The notes below the pieces were generated by a model. That model saw only the letters and a list, made by a program, of their open reading frames with translations. It searched no databases and had not been told where the DNA came from. Of a stretch of 45,486 bases of DNA, positions 18,105-26,486 are shown in pieces; the first letter of the stretch is position 1, and every line of letters starts with the position of its first letter. Position numbers and translations under genes: made by a program. Source of the DNA: Pelotomaculum sp. UBA1371 (GTDB taxonomy: Bacteria; Bacillota; Desulfotomaculia; Desulfotomaculales; Pelotomaculaceae); NCBI GenBank assembly GCA_002305915.1, contig DBRJ01000061.1, positions 37,274 to 82,759 of the forward strand, read 5' to 3'.

Positions 18105-18121
18105 AATTTGATTATCAAATT
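18105..18121. promoter_or_regulatory. palindromic operator candidate for the MarR regulator
   Basis: AATTTGAT-T-ATCAAATT is a perfect 8+8 dyad with one central base, 53 bases upstream of the MarR start. Size and symmetry fit a MarR dimer site, so autoregulation is likely. Confidence 0.6.
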
Positions 18122-18218
18122 TAATATAACAGGCTGTAATACTCCGGTCAATTCCTTTTTATTTTTTTGAAACGTTCAGGACACTGTCTTTCTAACTTTT
18201 ATGTAATCATCAATTCTG

Positions 18219-18247
18219 TTGACATATAGGGTAGGGGGGTGTACTAT
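18219..18247 (+). promoter_or_regulatory. csoR-copAZ promoter with CsoR-like operator
   Basis: TTGACA (18219-18224) and TACTAT (18242-18247) are 17 bases apart, a near-consensus sigma-A promoter. The spacer is TATAGGGTAGGGGGGTG, a G-tract with flanking TA like known CsoR operators, which overlap promoters. Copper binding to CsoR would free it. Confidence 0.7.
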
Positions 18248-18275
18248 ATTTTTGATTGGAGGTTGAAGAAAGAAG

Positions 18276-18617
18276 ATGGGTGGTGAACACACCGGGAGAA
18301 ACAATTGCCCCAATTGCCATAACGGAGATAAATACAAACGCAGAAGCTGGCAGGAGGAAAAGATAGTAAGGGAGCTTGTCATCCGCCTCAACCGCATTGA
18401 AGGACAGGTCAGGGGGATCAAAAGGATGATTGAAGAAGGGGTATACTGTGACAGCGTATTGAATCAGATAGCTTCAGTTCAGTCCGCTCTAAACGGAGCG
18501 GCCAGGCTTTTGCTGGAAAAACATATGAAAACCTGTATCAAGGAACAACTCATAGCCGGTGATGACGAGGTTATTAATGAATTAACCAAAACAGTCTTCA
18601 GATTGATCAATAAGTAG
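18276..18617 (+). CDS. csoR: copper-sensing repressor CsoR
   Basis: The product is 113 aa, an all-helical DUF156 protein. The metal triad is intact: Cys58 (GVYCDSV), His83 and Cys87 (EKHMKTC), the Cu(I) ligands of CsoR. The core RLNRIEGQVRGIKRMIEEG is diagnostic. An N-terminal extension of about 20 residues carries CPNCH, which could be an extra metal ligand set. GGAGG lies about 12 bases from the ATG, a long spacing. It is followed after 179 bases by copA and copZ, which it probably controls together with itself. Confidence 0.93.
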   Translation: MGGEHTGRNNCPNCHNGDKYKRRSWQEEKIVRELVIRLNRIEGQVRGIKRMIEEGVYCDSVLNQIASVQSALNGAARLLLEKHMKTCIKEQLIAGDDEVINELTKTVFRLINK

Positions 18618-18644
18618 GCGTATTTCCCTCCCCCTGCTTTAAAA

Positions 18645-18700
18645 AGTAAATTTTAAACAGTAAATTTAAAAATCAAACAGGTAAATTATAAACAGTAATA
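18645..18700 (+). repeat. AT-rich imperfect direct repeats upstream of copA
   Basis: Four tandem units of ~14-20 bases begin AGTAAATTTTAAAC, AGTAAATTTAAAAATC, AGGTAAATTATAAAC and AGTAATAAAGG. They lie between csoR and copA. They may be low-complexity drift or repeated protein sites. Confidence 0.5.
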
Positions 18701-18796
18701 AAGGTTATAAAAGTTCCGAGGATTAAACTAATACCGGGTGTGCCTGCCTGGTGTTGTAACTTAAATAACATCACCTGAACACTGGAGGAATTGAAC

Positions 18797-21229
18797 ATGG
18801 GACAGGCTGTGGAAACCGGGACGGCTGCAATCAAGGAGAACGGCCAGAGTTACAAAACTATATCCCTGCCCATCATCGGTATGACTTGCGCAGCCTGTTC
18901 GGCCAGGGTGGAGCGGGAGCTGAAGAAAATGCCGGGTGTTCTGGAGGCCGGCGTCAATTTAGCCCTGGGGAAGGGAACGGTTACTTACGATCCCGGCCGG
19001 ATCGCGCCGGGCGATATAGTGGAAAGGATCCGGGGTATTGGCTATGACGTGGCCGGGGAAGAATTGGAACTGGCCATATCAGGGATGACCTGCGCGGCCT
19101 GTTCGGTCAGGGTGGAGAAAAAGTTAAAATCCCTGCCCGGAGTGCAGCGGGCGGCAGTGAACCTGGCCACCGGCAGGGCAGGCATAACGTATATACCAGG
19201 CCTGACATCAATTGGTGAACTGCGCCGGGCGGTGGAGAAACTGGGTTACCAGGCGCGCCGGACGGCTGATCCAGCAGGGGATGAGGAGAAGCAGGCCAGG
19301 CAAAGGGAGATCCGCCTGCAGCAGCTCAGGCTCGCTCTGGCAGTCTGCTTTTCTTTGCCCCTGCTCTGGATGATGGTGGCTGAACTGGCCGGCTGGCATC
19401 AATTCATGCTTGACCCCCGGCTTCAACTGGCTCTGGCTACGCCGGTTCAGTTCGTGGCCGGGTGGCAGTTTTACCGCGGGTCCTACCACGCCCTCAAGAC
19501 TGGTGGGGCCAATATGGACGTGCTGGTGGCGCTGGGCACTTCCACCGCTTATTTTTACAGCCTGGCAGCAGTGCTTATGGGCTGGAGCACCTTATACTTT
19601 GAATCAGCTGCCGTAGTCATCACCTTAATTCTGCTGGGCAGGCTACTGGAGGCGGTAGCCAGGGGGAAAACCTCGGAAGCCATCAAGAAGCTCATGGACC
19701 TGCAGGCCAGGACAGCCCGGGTCATCCGGGACGGACTCACAGAAGATATACCCGTGGAAGAGGTTGAGCCGGGAGACCTGGTTCTGGTCCGGCCGGGAGA
19801 GCGGATTCCCGTAGACGGGCTGATCGTCGAGGGGCATTCCAGCGTAGACCAGTCCGTGCTCACCGGGGAGAGCGTACCGGTGGACAAAGGGCCGGGCGAC
19901 GATGTAATCGGCGCTTCAATTAATAAACAGGGCAGCTTCACCTTCAGGGCCACCAGGGTGGGCGAAGATACGGCCCTGGCCAGGATTATCCGCCTGGTGG
20001 AGGCTGCCCAGGGTTCCAAAGCGCCCATCCAGCGGCTGGCGGACAGGGTTTCCGGGATCTTCGTACCCGTGGTGGTGGTTGTGGCGCTGCTCACCTTCGG
20101 CGGCTGGTACCTGGCCGGAGCGGATGCCACAACCGCCATGGTGCGCATGATTACGGTGCTGGTCATCGCCTGTCCCTGCGCCCTGGGGCTGGCCACCCCC
20201 ACCGCGATCATGGTGGGCACGGGGCTGGGCGCGGAAAAGGGGATTTTAATCAAGGGCGGTGAGCACCTGGAGCGAGCCGGGAAGATTGATACCGTGGTGC
20301 TGGACAAGACCGGCACCATCACCAGGGGGGAACCCTCGGTGACCGGCCTGCTGGTCCTGCCGCCCTTCGAAGAAAAGGAACTCTTGCAGGCGGTGGCGGC
20401 GGGAGAAAGCAAGTCGGAACACCCTGTGGGGCAGGCCGTTGTAAAGCGAGCCCGGGAGGCCGGGCTTGATTTGACCCTGGAAGCCGGGGATTTTGAGGCC
20501 TTTCCGGGACAGGGCATCCGTTTCCGGGCCGGCGGCCTGATCTGGTATGTCGGGAACGAGAAACTGGCGGGTTCCAGGCATGTGGATCTGTCTATGGTAT
20601 TGCCGGCTAAAAACCGCTGGGAGGAAGAGGGGAAAACCGTGCTGGTGGCAGTGGCCGGCGACCGCCTGGCCGGGCTGATTGCAGTGGCCGATACAGTCAA
20701 AGAACACTCTGCCGGGGCCATTGCCGGGCTCAAGCAGCTGGGCCTGGAGGTCTACATGCTCTCCGGAGACCAGGAGCGGACAGCCCGGGCCATTGCCCGG
20801 CAGGTGGGGATCGAGCAGGTGATGGCCGAAGTGCTGCCTGAAAATAAGGCCGAAGAAATCATCAAACTGAAAAAAGCCGGCAGGGTTGTGGCCATGGTGG
20901 GAGACGGAATCAACGACGCGCCCGCCCTGGCCACCGCCGATACGGGAATGGCCATAGGAACCGGTACAGACGTGGCCATGGAAAGCGCTTCGATCACCCT
21001 GATCAGCGGCGACCTGCGCGCCATTGTCCATGCCATTAAGCTGTCCCGGCAGACCCTGCGGAAAATCAAGCAAAACCTGTTCTGGGCCTTTTTCTATAAT
21101 CTCGCAGGCATTCCCCTGGCCATCTTTGGCATCTTTACCCCCGTCATGGCAGGCCTGGCTATGGCCTTCAGCTCAGTTTCGGTGGTAACCAACTCCCTGC
21201 TCTTAAAACGTTACAACCCTGAAGCGTAA
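18797..21229 (+). CDS. copA: Cu(I)-exporting P-type ATPase CopA
   Basis: The product is 810 aa with two N-terminal HMA domains (GMTCAACSARVE with Cys31/Cys34 and GMTCAACSVRVE with Cys99/Cys102), about eight membrane segments, the actuator motif LTGESVPVDKG, the copper-type CPC site in ACPCALGLATPTAIM, DKTGTITRGE, SEHPVG, and GDGINDAPALA. The C-terminal MAFSSVSVVTNSLLL has the MxxSS and N residues of Cu+ pumps. It exports cytoplasmic Cu(I). The ATG at 18797 has GGAGGA eight bases ahead; the TTG at 18791 is less likely. It is followed by the chaperone copZ after 29 bases. Confidence 0.96.
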   Translation: MGQAVETGTAAIKENGQSYKTISLPIIGMTCAACSARVERELKKMPGVLEAGVNLALGKGTVTYDPGRIAPGDIVERIRGIGYDVAGEELELAISGMTCAACSVRVEKKLKSLPGVQRAAVNLATGRAGITYIPGLTSIGELRRAVEKLGYQARRTADPAGDEEKQARQREIRLQQLRLALAVCFSLPLLWMMVAELAGWHQFMLDPRLQLALATPVQFVAGWQFYRGSYHALKTGGANMDVLVALGTSTAYFYSLAAVLMGWSTLYFESAAVVITLILLGRLLEAVARGKTSEAIKKLMDLQARTARVIRDGLTEDIPVEEVEPGDLVLVRPGERIPVDGLIVEGHSSVDQSVLTGESVPVDKGPGDDVIGASINKQGSFTFRATRVGEDTALARIIRLVEAAQGSKAPIQRLADRVSGIFVPVVVVVALLTFGGWYLAGADATTAMVRMITVLVIACPCALGLATPTAIMVGTGLGAEKGILIKGGEHLERAGKIDTVVLDKTGTITRGEPSVTGLLVLPPFEEKELLQAVAAGESKSEHPVGQAVVKRAREAGLDLTLEAGDFEAFPGQGIRFRAGGLIWYVGNEKLAGSRHVDLSMVLPAKNRWEEEGKTVLVAVAGDRLAGLIAVADTVKEHSAGAIAGLKQLGLEVYMLSGDQERTARAIARQVGIEQVMAEVLPENKAEEIIKLKKAGRVVAMVGDGINDAPALATADTGMAIGTGTDVAMESASITLISGDLRAIVHAIKLSRQTLRKIKQNLFWAFFYNLAGIPLAIFGIFTPVMAGLAMAFSSVSVVTNSLLLKRYNPEA

Positions 21230-21258
21230 TAAGGAAGTCCATCAAGGGAGGTGAAAAA

Positions 21259-21459
21259 GTGGAAGAGATTAAACTTACCGTCGAGGGCATGAGCTGCAGC
21301 CATTGCCGGAGGGCGGTGGAAGAAGCCCTGAAAGGGATCGACGGTGTAGAAAAAGTACAGGTGGACCTGGAGAAAAAGGAAGTTGTGGTCACCGGCACCG
21401 CCGCACGTGAAAAACTGGCTGGAGCCATTGAAGAAGCCGGGTATGAAGTGGTAGGTTAA
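21259..21459 (+). CDS. copZ: copper chaperone CopZ
   Basis: The product is 66 aa, a single HMA ferredoxin-like fold with the metal site GMSCSHC, where Cu(I) is held by the two cysteines and handed to CopA. The extra His between the cysteines is as in the CopZ/MerP-type MSCxHC. It starts at GTG with GGGAGGTG upstream. It is the last gene of the copper operon, before a terminator. Confidence 0.93.
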   Translation: MEEIKLTVEGMSCSHCRRAVEEALKGIDGVEKVQVDLEKKEVVVTGTAAREKLAGAIEEAGYEVVG

Positions 21460-21480
21460 AGATGATCATTGCATAAAATT

Positions 21481-21520
21481 AACCTCACAGGGCGCTGGTT
21501 CCGTGAGGTTTAATCTTATT
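21481..21520 (+). terminator. terminator of the copper operon
   Basis: AACCTCAC (21481-21488) pairs perfectly with GTGAGGTT (21503-21510), followed by TAATCTTATTT, a loose T-rich tail. Confidence 0.7.
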
Positions 21521-21642
21521 TATTCTAATCTTTCAATTTTCTTTTAACCAGGCAAAAATTTAATTTAAATGCTGGTTGTGGTTGCAGGCGGTTATTAGCT
21601 GCAGCTCTGACGGATTTTTGCTCCCGTCTCTTTAAGCTTATA

Positions 21643-23040
21643 CTATTTCGTAGAACTTGCGACTGTCTTTCCGTGCTGCTCAAGGGATTCATCCAGAGGT
21701 TGACTTTTCGGCAGGTTTTTCATTTCCAAGAAAACAAGGGTGGCCGTCAGGATTACTGCCAGGCCGTCAGCGATAGGCGCTGTTCTCCATACTCCGTCGA
21801 TTCCCCAAAAATGCGGCAGAATCAGAAGAAGGGGAATAAACAGCAGGGCCTGTCTGGACAGGCTGAGAATGGTGGATTGAACCGGCTTGCCCACTGCCTG
21901 AAAATAGTTTGAACCAATTATTTGAAACCCTACAACCGGAAACATCGCAAAGAAAGTCAACATGGCGCCGGAAGTCAATTCTGTAAGAGCAGTATCTCCT
22001 TTGCTGAACAGGCCTACGATTTGGGCCGGCCAGATATTAATTACCAGATAGCCGGTTAGGGCAATGCAGGTACCGGCTACTATAGCTTTTTTAAAGGTTT
22101 CTTTAACCCTGTGGTATTGCCGGGCGCCGTAGTTAAAACCGATGAGGGGCTGGGCTCCTTGACTGAGTCCCACAATGGGCATGAACATTAAAGCGGCTAT
22201 ACTCATCATAATGCCCACGGCTGAAAGAGCCAGATCCCCGCCATAAACCAAAAGGGTTTTGTTTAAGATGGATTGCTGGATACTGTGGGCAATCTGCATA
22301 GCAAAGGGAGCAAAGCCGATGGAGACAATACTGAAGAGAATCGGCAGCTGCAGCTTAAGGTTTGCTAGTCTGATTTTAACCAGGCTACGGCCAGACAGGT
22401 AATAACTCAAAACCCAGATTGATGAAATCAGTTGACCGGAAACAGTAGCTAAAGCCGACCCTTTAATTCCCAGTCCCAGTTTGAAAATGAAAATATAGTT
22501 TAAAACACAGTTTATTAATGCGCCGCTGACTTGAGTCAGCATAGACAGCCTGGGATTGCCCTCCGCCCTGATAAAGTTGTTCATACCCATACTGATGGAA
22601 CCAAAAACCGCTCCCAGCATTATAATTTGAACGAAATCCCGGGCGTAGGGTAAAACCTCCGGGCTTGCCCCGAAGAACACCAGGATCGGCTCGGGAAAGA
22701 TAAAATAAATTACTGTTATAACCAACGGCAGGATAACTAACATTACTGCGCCGTTACCGGCCACTTTTTCTGCTTCTTCTATTTTCTGCTGCCCCAGCCG
22801 GATTGAAATTAAAGCCGTGGCGCCTATTCCAATCAAAATAGAAACAGCCAGGAGAATAATCATGAGCGGGAAAGCTACGGTTGTTGCCGCAATGGCAATC
22901 GAGCCGATTCCACGCCCCACGAAGATCCTGTCCACTATGTTGTAAAGTGCGTTGACAAGCATTGCTATTATTGCAGGCAGGGAAAATTTCCAGAGTAGTT
23001 TGTTGATGTTCTGATCGCGCATTTCCATGCTGTTATTCAT
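21643..23040 (-). CDS. MATE-family efflux transporter
   Basis: The product is 465 aa with twelve hydrophobic segments in two similar halves. The N-terminal pattern FSLPAIIAMLVNALYNIVDRIFVGRGIG and the second-half GLSQGAQPLIGFNYGA are typical of MATE drug/cation antiporters of the MepA/DinF-like group. It starts one base after the stop of the MarR gene (TAAAATG), so translation is coupled. The usual role is Na+- or H+-driven drug export; the substrate is unknown. Confidence 0.92.
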   Translation of the reverse strand: MNNSMEMRDQNINKLLWKFSLPAIIAMLVNALYNIVDRIFVGRGIGSIAIAATTVAFPLMIILLAVSILIGIGATALISIRLGQQKIEEAEKVAGNGAVMLVILPLVITVIYFIFPEPILVFFGASPEVLPYARDFVQIIMLGAVFGSISMGMNNFIRAEGNPRLSMLTQVSGALINCVLNYIFIFKLGLGIKGSALATVSGQLISSIWVLSYYLSGRSLVKIRLANLKLQLPILFSIVSIGFAPFAMQIAHSIQQSILNKTLLVYGGDLALSAVGIMMSIAALMFMPIVGLSQGAQPLIGFNYGARQYHRVKETFKKAIVAGTCIALTGYLVINIWPAQIVGLFSKGDTALTELTSGAMLTFFAMFPVVGFQIIGSNYFQAVGKPVQSTILSLSRQALLFIPLLLILPHFWGIDGVWRTAPIADGLAVILTATLVFLEMKNLPKSQPLDESLEQHGKTVASSTK

Positions 23041-23041
23041 T

Positions 23042-23497
23042 TTAGTCCACCTGTAGTTTTTTCATAAATTCCACTGCAAAACGCAAGCTTGCCGTAAACT
23101 GTTTCAGTTCCCCGGGATCGGCGTCCTGGAAAAAAACGCTCAGGTTCCGGATATAATTATCCATGATTTTATTCATTTCACATCTTCCGGCAGGAGTGAG
23201 TGAGATCAGTGACTTTCGCCTGTCCATGGGATCATTACAGCGCTTAACCAGACCCATTTCTTCCAACTGGTCGATCAGTGCCGTCAGGCTGCCTCTCTCG
23301 ACATCCAGCAACTTGCCGATTTCGGTTGGAATCAAGTGTTTATGCTGATATAAGACACTGATAATCTTTACATGATTCTTCTTGAGCATGGGGTAGCATT
23401 CATAATAGCGGCGATAACGGGATAGAAATTTTTCGTGAAAGATACCTATAAAGGTGAACAATAAATCATGTAATTCTTTAGCTTCCTGGAAATTCAT
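23042..23497 (-). CDS. MarR-family regulator of the MATE exporter
   Basis: The product is 151 aa: helices, then the winged helix LIPTEIGKLLDVERGSLTAL and wing NDPMDRRKSLISLTPAGR. It is the first gene of a two-gene operon with the MATE transporter. An interrupted dyad (ACTT...AATA...TATT...AAGT, 23516-23537) just upstream is a candidate self-operator. The ribosome site is weak (GGTGGTG). Confidence 0.9.
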   Translation of the reverse strand: MNFQEAKELHDLLFTFIGIFHEKFLSRYRRYYECYPMLKKNHVKIISVLYQHKHLIPTEIGKLLDVERGSLTALIDQLEEMGLVKRCNDPMDRRKSLISLTPAGRCEMNKIMDNYIRNLSVFFQDADPGELKQFTASLRFAVEFMKKLQVD

Positions 23498-23711
23498 GAA
23501 ACACCACCGCTATATACTTGGAATACTAATATTAAGTTTACTGACAAAAAATAAGAATACAACATAAAATACCACAGAATATTTATTGTGTCAATGGGAA
23601 TATGGACACGGGAAGAGCCGGGTAAAGCCGAAGGGATATGGTCCTAAAGCGGTATTAATCTAGAGAAGCTTAGATGTTCCCAATACAAGAGAATATCAAC
23701 TGCAAGAGAAT

Positions 23712-23742
23712 AAAAAAAGGGGCAGTTACTAAAAACCGCCCC
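23712..23742 (-). terminator. terminator of the 39-aa membrane peptide gene
   Basis: On the minus strand GGGGCGGTT and AACTGCCCC form a nine-position stem with one mismatch, followed by seven T residues. It lies 19 bases past the stop of the small gene at 23761-23880. Confidence 0.8.
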
Positions 23743-23760
23743 GTCTATTGTTATGTTATT

Positions 23761-23880
23761 TTAGATGAAGCCGAAAAGGAAGAAGACTATAATTATGATA
23801 ATGAAGAACGTGAAGAAGAAATTTAGGTTAATGGAAGCGGATATACCGCCGCCTACGCCTCCTCCGGTGCCAAATGCCAT
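23761..23880 (-). CDS. 39-aa Gly/Phe/Ile-rich membrane peptide (sporulation YjcZ-like)
   Basis: This short gene encodes MAFGTGGGVGGGISASI followed by a hydrophobic helix made almost only of Phe and Ile and ending LFGFI. AAGGAGG lies at good spacing before the ATG and a strong terminator follows, so this is a real single-gene unit. The glycine-rich head plus one membrane helix is the pattern of the tiny YjcZ/YczN-type sporulation peptides. Membership is by resemblance only; composition is biased enough that homology search may miss it. Confidence 0.75.
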   Translation of the reverse strand: MAFGTGGGVGGGISASINLNFFFTFFIIIIIVFFLFGFI

Positions 23881-23977
23881 AAGGTACGACCTCCTTATAT
23901 AAACTTTTTTCTATAATATGTTTATAAGGAGTGTTATGTTACAGGCAGTATTCCTGTGTCGTGGATATTCTGCAAGC

Positions 23978-24745
23978 TCAATTTTCCTTTAGCCGTTTCA
24001 GTCTCAGGTACATAGTGACCGCGGCAGCAATTAAAACAAGACTGACCAGTTGAGCAACCCTGAACGGTCCCAGGTACAGGCTGTCCATGCGCAACCCCTC
24101 AATGAAAAACCGTCCGACGGAATACAGGGCCAGATATGATAGAAAAATCTGGCCCGGGATATGGCTTCGCCGGATTAAAACCATTAAAAGGGCAAAGATA
24201 AGCAGGTTCCAGACGGATTCGTACAAAAAAGTGGGGTGATAATATTGTCCGTTAATGAACATTTGATTCTGGATGAAATCAGGAAAGCGGCTGATGTATT
24301 CCAATGTTACCGGGCCGCCGTAGGCCTCCTGGTTCATGAAATTGCCCCACCGCCCCATGGCCTGGCCCAGAATGATACTGGGGGCAAAGATATCACTGAT
24401 TCTCCAAAAATCGAGTTTGTGTTTGCGCACGTAAATATAGCCGGCGAGAAAGCCCCCGAGCAGGCCCCCGTGAATGGCCAGGCCGCCATGCCAGGTGGCA
24501 AATATCTCCAGGGGATTGAATTTATAATAATCCCAGCTAAAAACCACATAGTAGAGCCTGGCCATAATAATTGCCGCAGGTATAATCAAGATCAGCATAT
24601 TTAAAATGTGTTCAGGATTAATACCTTTACGGGATGCGTTGGAATAAGCCAGGGCTGTCCCCGCAATGAAGGCGGAAGTCATAATAATCCCGTACCAGTA
24701 GATGGTTAAAGGTCCTATTTGAACGGCAACCGGATCGAGCACCAA
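23978..24745 (-). CDS. lgt: prolipoprotein diacylglyceryl transferase Lgt
   Basis: The product is 255 aa, an integral membrane enzyme with about seven helices. It transfers diacylglycerol from phosphatidylglycerol to the lipobox cysteine of prelipoproteins. Seen are the N-terminal IGPLTIYWYGIIM, the conserved His in GGLAIHGG, the signature GRWGNFMNQEAYGG with its essential Arg, HPTFLYES and GRFFIEGLRMDS. The start is TTG 24745 or GTG 24742, both behind GGGGGAA. It is a single gene here. Confidence 0.95.
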   Translation of the reverse strand: MVLDPVAVQIGPLTIYWYGIIMTSAFIAGTALAYSNASRKGINPEHILNMLILIIPAAIIMARLYYVVFSWDYYKFNPLEIFATWHGGLAIHGGLLGGFLAGYIYVRKHKLDFWRISDIFAPSIILGQAMGRWGNFMNQEAYGGPVTLEYISRFPDFIQNQMFINGQYYHPTFLYESVWNLLIFALLMVLIRRSHIPGQIFLSYLALYSVGRFFIEGLRMDSLYLGPFRVAQLVSLVLIAAAVTMYLRLKRLKEN

Positions 24746-24866
24746 TATTTCCCCCAGGCTGTTGACTTTTACCTCATCATAATATAAGTAATAATGGTTT
24801 TACAACCAGTTTCTATATTTTCTACGCCGGCCCATAATTCTATTCTTTTAATATAGCACAGGACTT

Positions 24867-24885
24867 CCTGCAGGGTTAGTTTTTG
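24867..24885 (+). repeat. short direct repeat, left copy
   Basis: CCTGCAGGGTTAGTTTTTG. An almost identical copy lies at 26386-26405, and the two flank the von Willebrand A gene. Confidence 0.5.
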
Positions 24886-24995
24886 CCAATGTGGGGAGAG
24901 AGTTATTTAGCATATAAATCTACAGAAAATTCCTTAACATAAACTAAAGCCAAGGGGTCCTCTGCAGGTTGGTTATTCTAAAGTTGACTTTTAAG

Positions 24996-26246
24996 TTACT
25001 TCCTTCTTCTCCCGCGCTTTTGGTTGTAAGCTTGATAACTCATTTGTTTCCGGGCTTCCTTATTAAAATGTGGTTCGGACATAAAGGAGAGGCTTTGGCC
25101 AAGTTCCCTTACTTCGTCTGCTAAATCAGCGTCATCTACCGCCTGTATCAACTGGCTCATATTCATAAGCTGATTGTACAGCACTTTCTTGCTGCCATCG
25201 AAATCACCCCGGTCTGCCAGGCGGATGGCTTCTTCCTTAGCTTCTGCACAGCGGAAAAGCTCAACTTGCTTTTTAACTTCAAAGTTTTCAATGGGACTCT
25301 CACCAATATGGTTGGTAAATCTAATCTCAAGGCTGGCCTGCAAATTCACTAATGCCAGGTTTTTTCTGACATCTGCGTAGGCCAATTCCAGGCTAAGCAG
25401 GTTGTGGGTTCCTTCTTCACGGGGAGAAACTACTAGTTCAGTTAGAATTATTTTGCTTTCCCCGCTGTACATGTCAGGAAGGTTAATAAATATACCATTT
25501 TCCCTGGTAAAAGGGTATCCCAGCACACCTGTTATCTGTACGCCTGCTCCCGGCTGCACACTAATGTTAAGGTTCTGAGCCACCGTACTCAATAAACCAG
25601 CTAATTCCTGCTCAAAAATGCCCGGGATTTGTTCCGGTGACTGAATATAATAGAAGTTGCCTTTACCGGCCTCCGCCATTGCCATCAGTAAGTCTTCCTC
25701 AAAATCCTCCCCCAGGCCGAAAGTGGAGAGGGTCACCCCGCCGGCGGCCATTTCACCGGCTTTTTTGATTAGCCTAATCCGGTCGGTTACACCTCTGTTG
25801 GCCTGCCCATCCGTTAGGATTAGGACCCTGTTGATTTGTTCTTTCTTAAAATTATGCTTTACTTCCTTTAACCCCTGAAGCATGCCACCGCTTAAATTGG
25901 TACAGCCTCCAGAATTTATTCGCATTACTGACTGTATCAGTGCATCCTTGTTTTCAACTTTTTGGGAAGTGGATACTAGATTGACTGTATCATCGAAGGT
26001 TACAACCGAGCAGTAGTCTTGAGAACCGAGGTGTCCGATGGCAAAGGACACCGCTTTTTTAGTATAATTGAGCTTATCTCCATGCATGCTGCCGCTGCGG
26101 TCAATGACAAAGGACAGGTTCTGGACCGGTCTGCCGGTGTTCACCTCTGTAGGTGCTGTCAGCTTGATCATCAGGTAGGCCACATGTTTGTTGCCGGGAA
26201 GTAGGTAGTGTTTATCTAAGGCAAGGTCGATATTAATAGGTTCCAA
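24996..26246 (-). CDS. von Willebrand factor A domain protein
   Basis: The product is 416 aa. The vWA domain (about 40-220) has an intact MIDAS metal site: DRSGSM (Asp49, Ser51, Ser53), a threonine in GGCTNLSGG and the Asp of LILTDGQANRG. A beta-rich domain follows (about 220-320), then a helical, highly charged C-terminus (about 320-400) and a basic tail (KRGRRRK). There is no signal peptide, so it is probably cytoplasmic. It starts at TTG behind GAGGAGG. Similar stand-alone vWA proteins occur in many bacteria beside phosphatase or kinase genes; none is here, so the function is unknown. Confidence 0.85.
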   Translation of the reverse strand: MEPINIDLALDKHYLLPGNKHVAYLMIKLTAPTEVNTGRPVQNLSFVIDRSGSMHGDKLNYTKKAVSFAIGHLGSQDYCSVVTFDDTVNLVSTSQKVENKDALIQSVMRINSGGCTNLSGGMLQGLKEVKHNFKKEQINRVLILTDGQANRGVTDRIRLIKKAGEMAAGGVTLSTFGLGEDFEEDLLMAMAEAGKGNFYYIQSPEQIPGIFEQELAGLLSTVAQNLNISVQPGAGVQITGVLGYPFTRENGIFINLPDMYSGESKIILTELVVSPREEGTHNLLSLELAYADVRKNLALVNLQASLEIRFTNHIGESPIENFEVKKQVELFRCAEAKEEAIRLADRGDFDGSKKVLYNQLMNMSQLIQAVDDADLADEVRELGQSLSFMSEPHFNKEARKQMSYQAYNQKRGRRRK

Positions 26247-26385
26247 AATGAGAATACCTCCTCATCAAAATTTATGGGTATATCATAAACCAGGCCGCAG
26301 ACGGCAGTTTGTCAAAAGGGTTTAAAAAGTTTTATGTTGCTCATTCATTTATATTTGGAGATTTCACTCTTACTGCTTAACTGGT

Positions 26386-26405
26386 CCTGCAGGATTAGTT
26401 TTTTG
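26386..26405 (+). repeat. short direct repeat, right copy
   Basis: CCTGCAGGATTAGTTTTTTG, the partner of 24867-24885. Confidence 0.5.
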
Positions 26406-26486
26406 GGGTTATGGCAGGAAAATTAAAGGTTTTCCAGAATAGCCAGGAATAAAGAAGGAACAAATACATATAGGAATAAACAGGGG

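Noticed and set aside
18645..18700. Short AT-rich repeats as a CRISPR array
   Set aside because: Units are only 14-20 bases, imperfect and without unique spacers; no cas genes are present.
19555..20733. Long antisense open frame (392 codons) inside copA
   Set aside because: It is a composition shadow of the GC-rich copA reading frame, Ser/Pro/Thr-rich and without a ribosome site.
20246..21073. Second long antisense frame inside copA
   Set aside because: Also a shadow of copA; rich in His, Gln and Gly with no domain.
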